The notes under the pieces are model-generated. The model was not told the DNA's origin. It did not search any database and saw only the letters and a program-made list of their open reading frames with translations. Made by a program: the position numbers and the translations under genes. Positions 33,505-33,729 of a stretch of 33,729 nt of DNA are shown here, piece by piece. The stretch is from the NCBI GenBank assembly GCA_024763475.1, contig JANTFM010000005.1:1-33729 (forward strand), in the 5' to 3' direction. Position 1 is the first letter of the stretch. Each line of letters starts with the position of its first letter. This DNA comes from Acidobacteriota bacterium (lineage in GTDB: Bacteria > Acidobacteriota > Polarisedimenticolia > J045).

Positions 33505-33648
33505 GAATCAACCTGGGACCCCGTCTCAGCATCAACCTGGGACCTTTTCTCAGAATCAACCTGGGACCTTTTCTCAGAATCAACCTGGGACCTATTCTCA
33601 GCATCAACCTGGGACCTTTTCTCAGAATCAACCCGGGACCTTTTCCCG
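33505..33648. repeat. Right repeat array, six tandem units of 24 bp
   Basis: Units start at 33505, 33529, 33553, 33577, 33601 and 33625, an exact 24-base period. The shared part is GAATCAACCTGGGACC, with GCATCAACC in two units, followed by a TTTTCTCA-like linker. The first linker and the last unit (AACCCGGGACC) are diverged. The 12-mer AATCAACCTGGG is the reverse complement of the left array's core. Because 24 is three times eight, both strands stay open and read as an octapeptide repeat (STWDLFSE on plus), but nothing else suggests translation. Confidence 0.95.
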
Positions 33649-33692
33649 GACTCTGTCGAGGAGTGGTGCGTGGCCGCCAGAGGAGGCAACGG

Positions 33693-33729
33693 GTGATACG
33701 GTTTTCGAGATGGATGGTCCTGCTGCTAG
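33693..33729 (+). CDS. Start of a gene cut by the window end
   Basis: A GTG at 33693 has a perfect AGGAGG (33681-33686) six bases upstream. The twelve codons present read MIRFSRWMVLLL, a basic start followed by hydrophobic residues, as in a signal peptide or membrane anchor. Nothing more can be said about the product. It starts 45 bases after the 24-bp array. Confidence 0.55.
   Translation, partial: MIRFSRWMVLLL

Larger units (their letters stand above)
33205..33692. other. Intergenic region between the Asp-box gene and a cut-off gene
   Basis: No gene is seen in these 490 bases. It must hold the divergent Asp-box gene promoter, which I could not place. An A/T-rich patch (33461-33500), a promoter candidate and the 24-bp tandem array are listed separately. 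The long plus-strand frame through here is open mainly because it runs opposite the Asp-box gene and because 24 is a multiple of three. Confidence 0.55.

Noticed and set aside
33505-33648. CRISPR array
   Set aside because: The units abut with a constant 24-base period and similar linkers, so there are no unique spacers, and no cas genes are in the window.
33505-33648. Plasmid-type iterons and a replication origin
   Set aside because: Unit length is suitable, but there is no replication initiator gene, and the surroundings are chromosomal with a second array in another spacing.
31975-33696. A 573-residue plus-strand frame ending in STWDLFS octapeptide repeats
   Set aside because: It lies opposite the Asp-box gene, which has a signal peptide and ribosome binding site. 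The repeat part stays open only because the unit is 24 bases. It has no good start or recognisable domain.

Overview
The window is a GC-rich stretch of bacterial chromosome with dense coding, several GTG and TTG starts, and clear Shine-Dalgarno sites. It carries housekeeping genes (dnaG, rpoD, HU, RNase H, hflK/hflC, divIVA), a four-gene chemotaxis operon, a von Willebrand-like protein of the type often seen in Acidobacteriota, and a squalene/phytoene synthase. This gene mix suits Acidobacteriota or another lineage once grouped with the Deltaproteobacteria. The phylum cannot be fixed from sequence reading alone.

Layout. At 1-2279 (minus) lies cheR-cheD-cheY-cheX, with overlapping or nearly abutting genes. 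An HU gene (minus, 2589-2864) with its own promoter and terminator follows, then larB (plus). The dnaG and rpoD genes (4218-7942) end at a strong bidirectional terminator. A small acidic ferredoxin and a 758-residue secreted VWFA-like protein run on the minus strand. The VWFA start codon overlaps a CAT-anticodon tRNA gene on the plus strand. Next come plus-strand genes for a C4 zinc-ribbon protein, RNase HI, the YggS-type PLP protein, a DivIVA-domain protein and imidazolonepropionase. A small minus-strand membrane protein and a noncoding 130-bp inverted-repeat element follow, then squalene/phytoene synthase and the HflK/HflC pair.

The accessory part is 19150-31947, a plus-strand run of nine genes that looks like a surface-glycan operon. 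It encodes a TIM-barrel sugar isomerase, a nucleotide-sugar dehydrogenase, an NAD-dependent sugar epimerase/dehydratase, a DegT aminotransferase, a Gfo/Idh/MocA oxidoreductase, a 976-residue fusion of a short-chain dehydrogenase, a second Rossmann-like domain and a cobalamin-type radical SAM enzyme, a NeuB-family synthase, an ArnA-like formyltransferase, and a capsule-type glycosyltransferase with TPRs. Together they could make and attach an amino, possibly N-formylated, nonulosonic-acid-like sugar. No CMP-sugar cytidylyltransferase is present. A secreted Asp-box (sialidase-like) protein is encoded convergently next door.

Two arrays sharing the 12-mer core AATCAACCTGGG (reverse complement CCCAGGTTGATT) lie at 20021-20456 and 33505-33648, in opposite orientations. 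They bracket most of the glycan cluster. The left array overlaps the end of the isomerase gene and appears to be translated into the N-terminus of the dehydrogenase. The right one is six units of exactly 24 bp. The best candidates for something undescribed are the repeat family with the cluster it brackets, and the SDR/radical-SAM fusion enzyme.
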